The position numbers and the translations under genes are program-made. The notes beneath the pieces were generated by a model. It made no database searches and had not been told where the DNA came from. It saw nothing but the letters and a program-made list of their open reading frames with translations. 64,000 nt of DNA, taken from Pseudomonas sp. R84 (GTDB lineage Bacteria; Pseudomonadota; Gammaproteobacteria; Pseudomonadales; Pseudomonadaceae). The stretch is from the NCBI RefSeq assembly GCF_009834515.1, contig NZ_CP019426.1, positions 2,531,501 through 2,595,500 of the forward strand, given 5' to 3'. How positions within the stretch are numbered: the stretch's first letter is position 1; every line of letters starts with the position of its first letter. Positions 43,161 through 50,672 of the stretch are shown in pieces.

Positions 43161-44177
43161 ATGAACGGATTTCGACGGTTACTGGCCGCCAGCGTGGCCA
43201 CGTTCGGTTTGCTGACATCAGCGCAATCGGTGACGGCCGCCCAGGCGCCGATCCATTTTGCCGACCTGAACTGGGAAAGCGGCAGCCTGATTACCGATGT
43301 GCTGCGGATCATCGTCGAGAAGGGTTACGGCTTGCCGACCGACACCTTGCCTGGCACCACCATCACGCTGGAAACCGCACTGGCCAACAATGACATTCAG
43401 GTCATTGGTGAGGAGTGGGCCGGGCGCAGTCCTGTGTGGGTCAAGGCCGAGGCCGAAGGCAAAGTCGTCAGCCTCGGTGATACCGTCAAGGGCGCTACCG
43501 AGGGCTGGTGGGTGCCGGAATACGTGATCAAGGGCGACCCAGCCAAAGGCATCAAGCCGCTGGCGCCGGATCTGCGCAGTGTCAGTGATCTGAAGAAGTA
43601 CAAGGACGTGTTCAAGGATCCGGAAGCCCCGAACAAGGGGCGGTTCCTCAACAGCCCGATCGGCTGGACCTCGGAAGTGGTCAACAAACAGAAGTTGACG
43701 GCTTACGGATTGCAGGACGACTACACCAACTTCCGCAGTGGCTCGGGGGCGGCGCTGGATGCCGAGATCAGCTCATCGATTCGTCGTGGCAAACCGGTGT
43801 TGTTTTACTACTGGTCGCCGACGCCGCTGCTGGGCAAGTTCAAACTGGTGCAACTGGAAGAGCCGCCGTTTGATGCCGAGGCGTGGAAAACGCTGACCGA
43901 TGCCGATAATCCGAATCCGAAACCGACCCGGTCGCTGGCGTCGAAGCTGTCGATTGGTGTGTCTACGCCGTTTCAAAAGCAGTATCCGCAGATTGCCGAG
44001 TTTTTCAGCAAAGTGGATTTCCCGATCGAGCCGCTGAACAAGGCGTTGGCCGAGATGAGCGAGAAGCACACGGCGCCGCGTGAGGCGGCGGAGGCATTCA
44101 TGAAGGCGCACCCGGACGTTTGGCAGGCCTGGTTGCCGAAGGATGTCGCGGAGAAGGTTTCGGCTGATTTGAAATAG
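43161..44177 (+). CDS. Glycine betaine/choline-type ABC substrate-binding protein (ProX/OpuAC)
   Basis: A 338-residue periplasmic protein with a Sec signal peptide (cleaved near VTAAQA). The OpuAC-type fold is recognised by IHFADLNWESGSLITDVLRIIVEKGYG and the later GWWVPEYV and FYYWSPTPLLGKF, where the aromatic residues form the quaternary-amine box. GAGG precedes the ATG. No ABC ATPase or permease gene follows, so it is an orphan binding protein that must share a transporter encoded elsewhere. The ligand is inferred. Confidence 0.88.
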   Translation: MNGFRRLLAASVATFGLLTSAQSVTAAQAPIHFADLNWESGSLITDVLRIIVEKGYGLPTDTLPGTTITLETALANNDIQVIGEEWAGRSPVWVKAEAEGKVVSLGDTVKGATEGWWVPEYVIKGDPAKGIKPLAPDLRSVSDLKKYKDVFKDPEAPNKGRFLNSPIGWTSEVVNKQKLTAYGLQDDYTNFRSGSGAALDAEISSSIRRGKPVLFYYWSPTPLLGKFKLVQLEEPPFDAEAWKTLTDADNPNPKPTRSLASKLSIGVSTPFQKQYPQIAEFFSKVDFPIEPLNKALAEMSEKHTAPREAAEAFMKAHPDVWQAWLPKDVAEKVSADLK

Positions 44178-44197
44178 AGGCTGATGCGGCCGGCCTC

Positions 44198-44262
44198 TTC
44201 GCGAGCAGGCTCACTCCTACAATTGGAATGCATTCCCCTGTAGGAGTGAGCCTGCTTGCGAT
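44198..44262. repeat. REPIN (inverted REP pair)
   Basis: REP cores at 44198-44221 and 44239-44262 around a 17-nt spacer. It lies between the convergent ProX-like and TonB-receptor genes, 4 nt from the receptor stop codon. Confidence 0.9.
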
Positions 44263-44266
44263 GCTT

Positions 44267-46399
44267 TTAGAATCGGGTCTGCACCGCCAATTCGAAGGTA
44301 CGCGGTGATCCGAGGTAATACGCCGGCGAAACATGCGCAAACTCGGCATACACCTCATTGGTCAGGTTACGCACGCGCCCGGTCACGGTGGTGTGCGAAT
44401 CAACCTTGTAGCTGAGGAAACCGCCGAACAAGGTGTACGACGGCACGGTCATGGTATTCGCAGTATCGGCATACACCGACGCCACATACCGCGCATCCAC
44501 CCCACCTTGCCATTGCGGCGAAAAGTCATAGGTCAGCCACAGATTGCCGACTCGATCCGGCACATTGGTCGGCGTGTTGCCCTTGCGTGACACCACGACA
44601 CCGGCGGCATTCTTTTCGGTGAAATCATCGTACTGCGCGTCGACCCAGGCGAAGTTGCCTTCGGCCAAAAGCTTATCGGTGATCCGCAACGAACTGGCGA
44701 TTTCCACCCCTTTCGACGTCTGTTGACCGACCGGAATACTGCCGGCCGGATCTAGCGGGTCCGTCACCGCGAAGTCTTTTCGCTCGATGGTGTAAGCGGC
44801 AATCGTCGCCGAGCCGCGTCCATTCAGATAATCGAATTTACTACCAATCTCCCATTGCTTGCCGGTCGAGACATCAAAGTCCTGCGTGCCGTTCGGTTGC
44901 TCGGCGGCGGTGCTGTATTGCACGTAGACGTTGGCCGACGGAATGAACTGGTAGCTCAGGCCGGCGCGGCCGGTGACTGGCTCCCAACTGCGCTTGAGGT
45001 GCTTGGGATTGGCGGCGGTGACGGTGCGATGGTTGGTCACATCGAGGTCAATGTCGTCATAGCGCAGACCGGTGAGCAGCGACAGTTTGTCGGTCAACGC
45101 CAAACGGTTTTCCACAAACAATGCCTTGGTGGTGACCTCGTTGGTTTTGTCGCTGATCAATTTCGGGTTGGTGCCGGGAATGTCGTAGAAGTGCCCCGGG
45201 CGGTAGTTGTTCGGGTCAACGGTGCTCGCACCTTTGATGTTCAGCGGCGAGTTGGTGGTCTGGTTGACCTTGTATTCGAAGCCCCCCGACCACGTGGTGT
45301 CGAGACCTAAAAGCGTGTTGTCGTGGCGCAGTTCTAACTGGTTGCCGTTCTGTTCGCCCTGATGGCGAACCTGATAGGCGGTCGAACGGTTCACCGCGGT
45401 GTTGTCGGCGTTGTACTGGTAGGTTTCGAGGTTGCGGTAATCGCGCTGGCTGTCGAGGTGATACAGCGTGTTGCGCAGGGTGGTGTTGTCGTTGATGCGG
45501 TAGTCGATGATCGAGCGTACCCAGATCGTTCGCTGCTCGTAACGTCCGTCCTCGACGTTGTAGTTGTTGAAGCGATTGTGTTTGTCGATCTTCAATTCGC
45601 CGGCCTTGGGATTGAGCACGGGCGTGCCCCAGTAAGGGCTGTCTTCGTGTTCGTCCTGATATTCCAGCGCCAGCGTGTGCGACAGGTTCGGAGTGAGATC
45701 GCTGAGCAGCGAGAACGCCACGCTCCAGGCATCGCGCTCCTGGCGGTCGATGTAGCCGTTGCTGGTGTTGTGGCTGACGTCGAGTCGCGCATAGTGCTGC
45801 ACGTCGGCGCCTGGCTCGGTCAGGGCGTGGTTGAGGCCGAACGCGGTTTCGGTGGTGTCGTAGGTGCCGTAGCTGACCCGACCTTCAACGGCTTGTTCAT
45901 CACGGGTGGCGAGTTTGGTCACGTAGTTCAGCGAGCCGCCGACGGAGCCTGCACCATTGATCAGCGATGACGGACCGCCGACCAGTTCAACGCGGTCATA
46001 GATCCACGAATCGACGGGGCGGGCGAGGCCGCCGGATACGTTGATGCCGTTGAACATCTGGGTAATCTGACTGCTGGTAAAGCCACGATAGGAAACGAAC
46101 CCGCCGAAACCCGGCGGCGCGCTGGCGTTGACACCGGGCAAGGTGTTGGCGGCGTCCTGGAAGTTCTGCGCGCCGTGGCGTTCGATATCGTTGCGATTGG
46201 CGATGGCCACCGAAGCCGGTGTGTCACGCACGCTCAAACCCAGACGCGAAGCCATGCCGCTGGATTGGTCGAGGCTCAGGCCCGGTTCCGCGCCGGACTC
46301 GCCGTCGATGGTGATCGGCGCCAGATCCACGGTGGATTGCGCCCAGACGTTGACGGACAGGCAGCCGCACAGGCTCGCCAGTAGAGTGAGTTGTTTCAT
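44267..46399 (-). CDS. TonB-dependent outer-membrane receptor, siderophore-type
   Basis: A 710-residue receptor with a signal peptide (cleaved after VWAQ). The plug domain (about 40-160) has SVRDTPASVAI and the GGPSSLINGAGSVGGSLNYVTK stretch, and the 22-strand barrel ends with the usual aromatic residue (VQTRF). TonB receptors import iron siderophores, cobalamin or copper complexes; the ligand is unknown. The next upstream gene is DUF2946, often linked to copper, which hints at copper rather than iron. The start is the second of two adjacent ATGs (46399), 7 nt after AGGA; 46402 is possible. Confidence 0.88.
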   Translation of the reverse strand: MKQLTLLASLCGCLSVNVWAQSTVDLAPITIDGESGAEPGLSLDQSSGMASRLGLSVRDTPASVAIANRNDIERHGAQNFQDAANTLPGVNASAPPGFGGFVSYRGFTSSQITQMFNGINVSGGLARPVDSWIYDRVELVGGPSSLINGAGSVGGSLNYVTKLATRDEQAVEGRVSYGTYDTTETAFGLNHALTEPGADVQHYARLDVSHNTSNGYIDRQERDAWSVAFSLLSDLTPNLSHTLALEYQDEHEDSPYWGTPVLNPKAGELKIDKHNRFNNYNVEDGRYEQRTIWVRSIIDYRINDNTTLRNTLYHLDSQRDYRNLETYQYNADNTAVNRSTAYQVRHQGEQNGNQLELRHDNTLLGLDTTWSGGFEYKVNQTTNSPLNIKGASTVDPNNYRPGHFYDIPGTNPKLISDKTNEVTTKALFVENRLALTDKLSLLTGLRYDDIDLDVTNHRTVTAANPKHLKRSWEPVTGRAGLSYQFIPSANVYVQYSTAAEQPNGTQDFDVSTGKQWEIGSKFDYLNGRGSATIAAYTIERKDFAVTDPLDPAGSIPVGQQTSKGVEIASSLRITDKLLAEGNFAWVDAQYDDFTEKNAAGVVVSRKGNTPTNVPDRVGNLWLTYDFSPQWQGGVDARYVASVYADTANTMTVPSYTLFGGFLSYKVDSHTTVTGRVRNLTNEVYAEFAHVSPAYYLGSPRTFELAVQTRF

Positions 46400-46491
46400 C
46401 ATTGAATCCTGAATGCTTGTCTAGGAGTCAGCGCACAGGCGAACGCCGCGCGTTGGCGCAGTGGGCTGACAAATCAAAAAGGCAGGGACAT

Positions 46492-46881
46492 TCAGGCGAG
46501 CGGCGGGGCGCGAGGGTTGGCCGAAGGCCAGGTGAAGCGGGCAGGGAGGTCAGCGCTGACGATGGGCGCCAGTGGCGGGCTGTGTTGTTCCGGCAGGATC
46601 GCCAGCGTCAGGCTGGAGTTGAACGCCGGCCCCATGCCGCCGCCGACCGAGCACAGCGGGCAGCCGAAGGCCTTGGACAGGGTCGGCAGTTGTTCTTCGG
46701 TGGGGTTGCTGGCGAGCGGCGCTTGAGTGGCCGGGTCGACTGTACAGAACTGGCCACCGATACCGTTCAGCTGCATACCGACCATTTGTCCGTGACCGAT
46801 GCTGCAGGCGAACACGTTGAACAGGACGCAGCAATAGAGCATCCAGGCCAGCAGTGAGCGATCGGAACGGGAGAATTTCAT
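46492..46881 (-). CDS. DUF2946-family protein
   Basis: A 129-residue protein with an N-terminal signal/anchor (LLAWMLYCCVLFNVFAC) and the DUF2946 pattern of conserved Cys and Gly (FCTVD, AFGCPLCSVGGG). Family members are found beside TonB receptors and copper genes and may handle copper in the periplasm; no biochemistry is known to me. It lies 90 nt upstream of the receptor gene on the same strand. The ribosome site is weak. Confidence 0.8.
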   Translation of the reverse strand: MKFSRSDRSLLAWMLYCCVLFNVFACSIGHGQMVGMQLNGIGGQFCTVDPATQAPLASNPTEEQLPTLSKAFGCPLCSVGGGMGPAFNSSLTLAILPEQHSPPLAPIVSADLPARFTWPSANPRAPPLA

Positions 46882-46975
46882 GGGGCGGCACTTTACCGTA
46901 CCGCTGATCGGTCGTGCACTTGAAAAAAATCCGACTAGGATGATTTGTTCAAATCCCTTTCCAAGGATTTCAACC

Positions 46976-47416
46976 ATGACCTTTGTGTTGGCTCAATGGC
47001 TGGTGACTACTTTCGCGGTGATCGCCTTGATGCACGTGTATTGGGCGCTGGGTGGGCAGTGGGCGGCAGCGGTGGTGGTGCCGCAGGTGCCGGTGCGCGG
47101 TTTTGTCGCAACGGTGCGGCCGGCGTTCAAGCCGTCAGGCTGGCTTACGTTGATTGTGGCAGCGGCATTGTTGGTGATTGCTGCGTTGGTGTGTATGCGG
47201 GTTGGCTGGGGGATGCCGGCGGTGAGTCACAAGGCACTGCAATGGGTGATCAGTGCGATTGCGCTGTTGATGTTTGCCCGGGCGATTGGTGATTCGAATC
47301 TGGTCGGGTTCTTCAAGGAAGTGAAGGATTCGCGGTTTGCGCGGCTGGACACCTGGGTGTATTCGCCGTTGTGCGCGCTGTTGGGGGCGGGGTTGTTGGC
47401 GGTGGCTTGGGTTTGA
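46976..47416 (+). CDS. DUF3995-family membrane protein
   Basis: A 146-residue integral membrane protein with four helices (about 5-25, 55-75, 83-100, 125-145). It matches the DUF3995 type (MHVYWALGG, then a GVG-free WVYSPLCALLGAGL end). Function is unknown. AAGGA precedes the ATG at 46976. It is divergent from the DUF2946 gene with a 94-nt shared control region. Confidence 0.85.
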   Translation: MTFVLAQWLVTTFAVIALMHVYWALGGQWAAAVVVPQVPVRGFVATVRPAFKPSGWLTLIVAAALLVIAALVCMRVGWGMPAVSHKALQWVISAIALLMFARAIGDSNLVGFFKEVKDSRFARLDTWVYSPLCALLGAGLLAVAWV

Positions 47417-47440
47417 TATTTGAGGTGATCTGGAGATTGC

Positions 47441-47509
47441 TATCGCGAGCAGGCTCACTCCTACAGGGGAACGCATTCCAAATGTAGGAGTGAGCCTGCT
47501 CGCGATAGC
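47441..47509. repeat. REPIN (inverted REP pair)
   Basis: REP cores at 47441-47468 and 47483-47509 facing each other, between the DUF3995 gene and the end of the antiporter operon. Confidence 0.9.
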
Positions 47510-47532
47510 GTCATTGCAGACAATACAAAACT

Positions 47533-47895
47533 TCAGCTACCACTCTCGGTGCGTCGGCTACTGACCTCAGCCGGCACATCATCCCCGGCCATGCGCTTGC
47601 GGAACAGCGCCGCCCGCGCCAGCAGCAACGTGGTCACCGGTACAGTAATCGCCAGCAAAATCGGAATCAGCCAGGCATGTATGACCGGCCCGGATTTCAG
47701 CGCCGAAAAGCAGATGATCGACGCCAGTGCGACACACCATGCGCCCAGCGTCGAAGCCAGTGCCGGCGGGTGCATGCGCTGGAAGTAATCCTTCATGCGC
47801 AATAATCCGATCGCACCGATCAACGCAAACAGACCGCTGAGCACCAGCAGGATCGCCACCGGAATCTCGACCCACAGAGACAATTCAGCATTCAT
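47533..47895 (-). CDS. mnhG: Mrp-type cation/H+ antiporter subunit G
   Basis: A 120-residue membrane protein with three helices and the MnhG/MrpG pattern GAIGLLRMKDYFQRMHPPALASTLG (about 27-51). It is the last of six genes of the operon, overlapping subunit F by 4 nt. With its partners it builds the multi-subunit antiporter exchanging Na+ or K+ for H+. Also called PhaG in rhizobial nomenclature. Confidence 0.95.
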   Translation of the reverse strand: MNAELSLWVEIPVAILLVLSGLFALIGAIGLLRMKDYFQRMHPPALASTLGAWCVALASIICFSALKSGPVIHAWLIPILLAITVPVTTLLLARAALFRKRMAGDDVPAEVSSRRTESGS

Positions 47896-48170
47896 TCGAT
47901 CACCTCACCACGCAGCAGGAATTTCGCCAGGGCAAACGAACCGACGAAGCCGAACAGCGCAATCAGCAGCGCCGCTTCGAAGTAAGTGTCACTGGAATAA
48001 CGAATGCCCAGCGTCAGCATCATCAGCATGGCGACGATGTACAGGTAGTCCAGCGCCAGGACCCGATCCTGCGCTGACGGGCCTTTGAACAAGCGCACCA
48101 GCGTCAGCACCATCGCCAGCGAGAACAGGAACAGCGTCAGCAGAATCGCGTTCGACAGTAATGGGCTCAT
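47892..48170 (-). CDS. mnhF: Mrp-type cation/H+ antiporter subunit F
   Basis: A 92-residue three-helix membrane protein with the MrpF signature LVRLFKGPSAQDRVLALDYLY (about 24-44). The stop overlaps subunit G's start, and its start overlaps subunit E's end by 4 nt, showing strict translational coupling within the antiporter operon. Confidence 0.95.
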   Translation of the reverse strand: MSPLLSNAILLTLFLFSLAMVLTLVRLFKGPSAQDRVLALDYLYIVAMLMMLTLGIRYSSDTYFEAALLIALFGFVGSFALAKFLLRGEVIE

Positions 48171-48655
48171 TCGAAAATCTCCATCAACGGCCGCTCGTAG
48201 GTGCTCTTGAAGTGCTCGATGAATTGCGCTTCGTCATCCAGATCCCAGACATGCAACAACAGAATGCTGCGATCCAGCGACAGCTCCGACCAAACCGTGC
48301 CGGGCACCACCGTGCAGATCATCGCCAGAGTCGCCAGGCCGTGGGCGTCGCGCAGGTCCAGCGGGACTTTGACAAAGCCCGAACGCAGCGGGCGACGACC
48401 GGCGTTGAGCACGCCCCACGCGACAATCAGGTTGGAAACCACCACGTCGCGACCGACGAGGAAGAACAGGCGCAGAATCGTTCCCGGACGGCGAATGCGT
48501 ACCTGTTTCGGACGCAGTTTGCGCATCATCAACGGTGCAGCAAAACCCAGTATCGCGCCGAGCAGCAGATTGCCCGGGCTGACCGACAGGTTCAGGGTCA
48601 GCCACAAGGCGCACAGCGCCAGCGACAACAACGGTGCAGGAAACACACGCTTCAT
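48167..48655 (-). CDS. mnhE: Mrp-type cation/H+ antiporter subunit E
   Basis: A 162-residue protein with two to three N-terminal helices and a cytoplasmic C-terminal part. MrpE features are WLTLNLSVSPGNLLLGAILG, DVVVSNLIVAWGVL and TVVPGTVWSELSLDRS. It is needed for assembly or full activity of the antiporter. It overlaps both neighbours by 4 nt. Confidence 0.95.
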   Translation of the reverse strand: MKRVFPAPLLSLALCALWLTLNLSVSPGNLLLGAILGFAAPLMMRKLRPKQVRIRRPGTILRLFFLVGRDVVVSNLIVAWGVLNAGRRPLRSGFVKVPLDLRDAHGLATLAMICTVVPGTVWSELSLDRSILLLHVWDLDDEAQFIEHFKSTYERPLMEIFE

Positions 48656-50331
48656 GGCTGCACCTCCAGCATCGCCGATTTGGCTTCCGGGCTCGGTACG
48701 GCACGGGTGCCGAGCACCGCCATCACGTATTGCTGCGGATTGTTCAGCGCCTCGGCGGTGCCCTGGGTATAACGCAACAGGGGTTCAGCCTTGAAAGTCA
48801 GGACGACGCTCAGCCCCAGCAACAGGAAGATCGGCGCGCATTCGAGTTTGCGCAGTAGCGGTGAAGGGCGCTCCTCTGGCGTCCAGAAGCGCTGGATGCC
48901 GAGACGCGAGAACGCCATCAGCGATGCCAGCCCGGTGAGAATCAGCAATGCCAGCAACGCCCATGCAGCGTTGGATATCGGCGCGTCGGTGCCCAGGCCC
49001 AGCGGATTGAGCAAAGCACCGATCAGGCTGAGTTTGCCGATGAACCCGGACAGCGGCGGCATGCCGATGATCAGCAGCGCGCAAGCAATGAAGCTCAGGC
49101 CGAGAAACGCCATGGTCCACGGGATGACCTGACCGACCACGGCTTTCTGCTCGTCATCGAGGTTGATGCCTTTGGGCGGTTGCAGGGACTCCTGCGGACG
49201 TGGCAGCAGTTCGCTTTCGTCTTCCAGCGGGATCTCGTTGGCCGAACGCGAGCGTTCGATCAACTCGGCCAGCAGGAACAGCGCGCTCAACGCCAGGGTC
49301 GAACTGACCAGATAGAACAGTGCCGCGCCGATCAGGTTCGGCTGGGCAAAGCCAACGGCGGACAGCAGAATCCCCGCCGAGACCAGAATGCTCAGGCTGG
49401 CCATGCGCTCCAGGCGTTGCGCGGCGAGAATTGCCAGGCCGGCGCAGACCATGGTCGCCATGCCGCCATAAATGAGCCAGTCGCCGCCGAAGAATGCCGA
49501 CGCTCCGGCCTGCCCTGAGAACAACAGTGTCCACAGACGCAGCAGCGTGTAGACGCCAACCTTGGTCATGATCGCGAACATCGCGGCCACCGGTGCACTG
49601 GCCGATGAATAGGCCGGTACCAGCCAGAAGTTCAGCGGCCACATACCGGCCTTGGCCAGGAACGCTACCGCGAGAATGCCAGCACCGGCGTGCAGCAAGC
49701 CTCGGTCGGCTTCCGGCACCAGCGGAATCTTCAGCGCCAGATCGGCCATGTTCAGCGTGCCGGTGACACCGTAGATCAGTGCCGCGCCAATCAGAAACAG
49801 CGACGAGGCGAGCAGGTTGATCGAAATGTAATGCAGCCCCGATGAAACCCGCGCCCGCCCCGAGCCGTGCAGCAACAGGCCATAGGACGCGGCGAGCAAC
49901 ACTTCGAAGAACACGAACAGATTGAACAGGTCAGCGGTCAGGAATGCGCCATACAAGCCCATCAACTGAATCTGGAACAGTGCGTGAAAGCTCGAACCGG
50001 CGCCGTCCCAACGGGCCATGGCAAACAGCAAAGCGCTGACGCCGATGATCCCGGTCAGCACCAGCATCAGCGCCGACAGGCGATCGACCACCAGCACAAT
50101 GCCGAACGGCGCCTGCCAGTTGCCCGGCAGATAAACGCCGATGGAACCGGGGACGCCAGTGGTTTGCGTCCATTGCAGCAGCATCACCGAAATGAACAGG
50201 CCGACGAGGCTGGAGAACAGGTTGATCTTCGCCTTCAGCGGTCGGTGCCGCTCGCCGAGCATCAGCATGATGGCGGCGGTCAGCAGCGGCAGCAGAATCG
50301 GTGCGGCGATCAGGTGAGTCATCGCCATCAT
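48652..50331 (-). CDS. mnhD: Mrp-type cation/H+ antiporter subunit D
   Basis: A 559-residue membrane protein with about 14 helices, homologous to the proton-pumping NuoM/NuoN subunits of complex I. It has a conserved Glu in FNLFVFFEVLLAASYGLLLHG (about 136-156) and a Lys in FLAKAGMWPLNFWL (about 224-237), the expected proton path. A hydrophilic loop (about 365-395, SANEIPLEDESELLPRPQE) is longer than in some relatives. The gene overlaps subunits C and E by 4 nt each. Confidence 0.95.
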   Translation of the reverse strand: MMAMTHLIAAPILLPLLTAAIMLMLGERHRPLKAKINLFSSLVGLFISVMLLQWTQTTGVPGSIGVYLPGNWQAPFGIVLVVDRLSALMLVLTGIIGVSALLFAMARWDGAGSSFHALFQIQLMGLYGAFLTADLFNLFVFFEVLLAASYGLLLHGSGRARVSSGLHYISINLLASSLFLIGAALIYGVTGTLNMADLALKIPLVPEADRGLLHAGAGILAVAFLAKAGMWPLNFWLVPAYSSASAPVAAMFAIMTKVGVYTLLRLWTLLFSGQAGASAFFGGDWLIYGGMATMVCAGLAILAAQRLERMASLSILVSAGILLSAVGFAQPNLIGAALFYLVSSTLALSALFLLAELIERSRSANEIPLEDESELLPRPQESLQPPKGINLDDEQKAVVGQVIPWTMAFLGLSFIACALLIIGMPPLSGFIGKLSLIGALLNPLGLGTDAPISNAAWALLALLILTGLASLMAFSRLGIQRFWTPEERPSPLLRKLECAPIFLLLGLSVVLTFKAEPLLRYTQGTAEALNNPQQYVMAVLGTRAVPSPEAKSAMLEVQP

Positions 50332-50672
50332 TCTTTAGGCTCCCGGCCGTCGACGTGGTCGGTGCCGGTCAGGCCGCGCGAGGCGAGCAGAACGACGAGG
50401 AACAGCGCGGTCATGGCGAAACTGATGACGATCGCGGTGAGTACCAGTGCCTGTGGCAGCGGGTCGGTGTAATGCAGCAAATCCTGGGTGACGCCATCCT
50501 TGATCACCGGCTCCTTGCCGATGAACAGGCTGCCCATGCTGAAGATGAACAGGTTGACGCCGTACGACAGCAGGCACAGGCCCATGACCACCTGGAAGGT
50601 CCGTGGTCGCAGGATCAACCAGACGCCGGACGCGGCGAGCACGCCGATGGCGATTGCGATGACTTCTTCCAT
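50328..50672 (-). CDS. mnhC: Mrp-type cation/H+ antiporter subunit C
   Basis: A 114-residue three-helix protein of the NuoK type (GVWLILRPRTFQVVMGLCLLS, ALVLTAIVISFAMTALFL). It overlaps subunit D by 4 nt and subunit A by 1 nt. Confidence 0.95.
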   Translation of the reverse strand: MEEVIAIAIGVLAASGVWLILRPRTFQVVMGLCLLSYGVNLFIFSMGSLFIGKEPVIKDGVTQDLLHYTDPLPQALVLTAIVISFAMTALFLVVLLASRGLTGTDHVDGREPKE

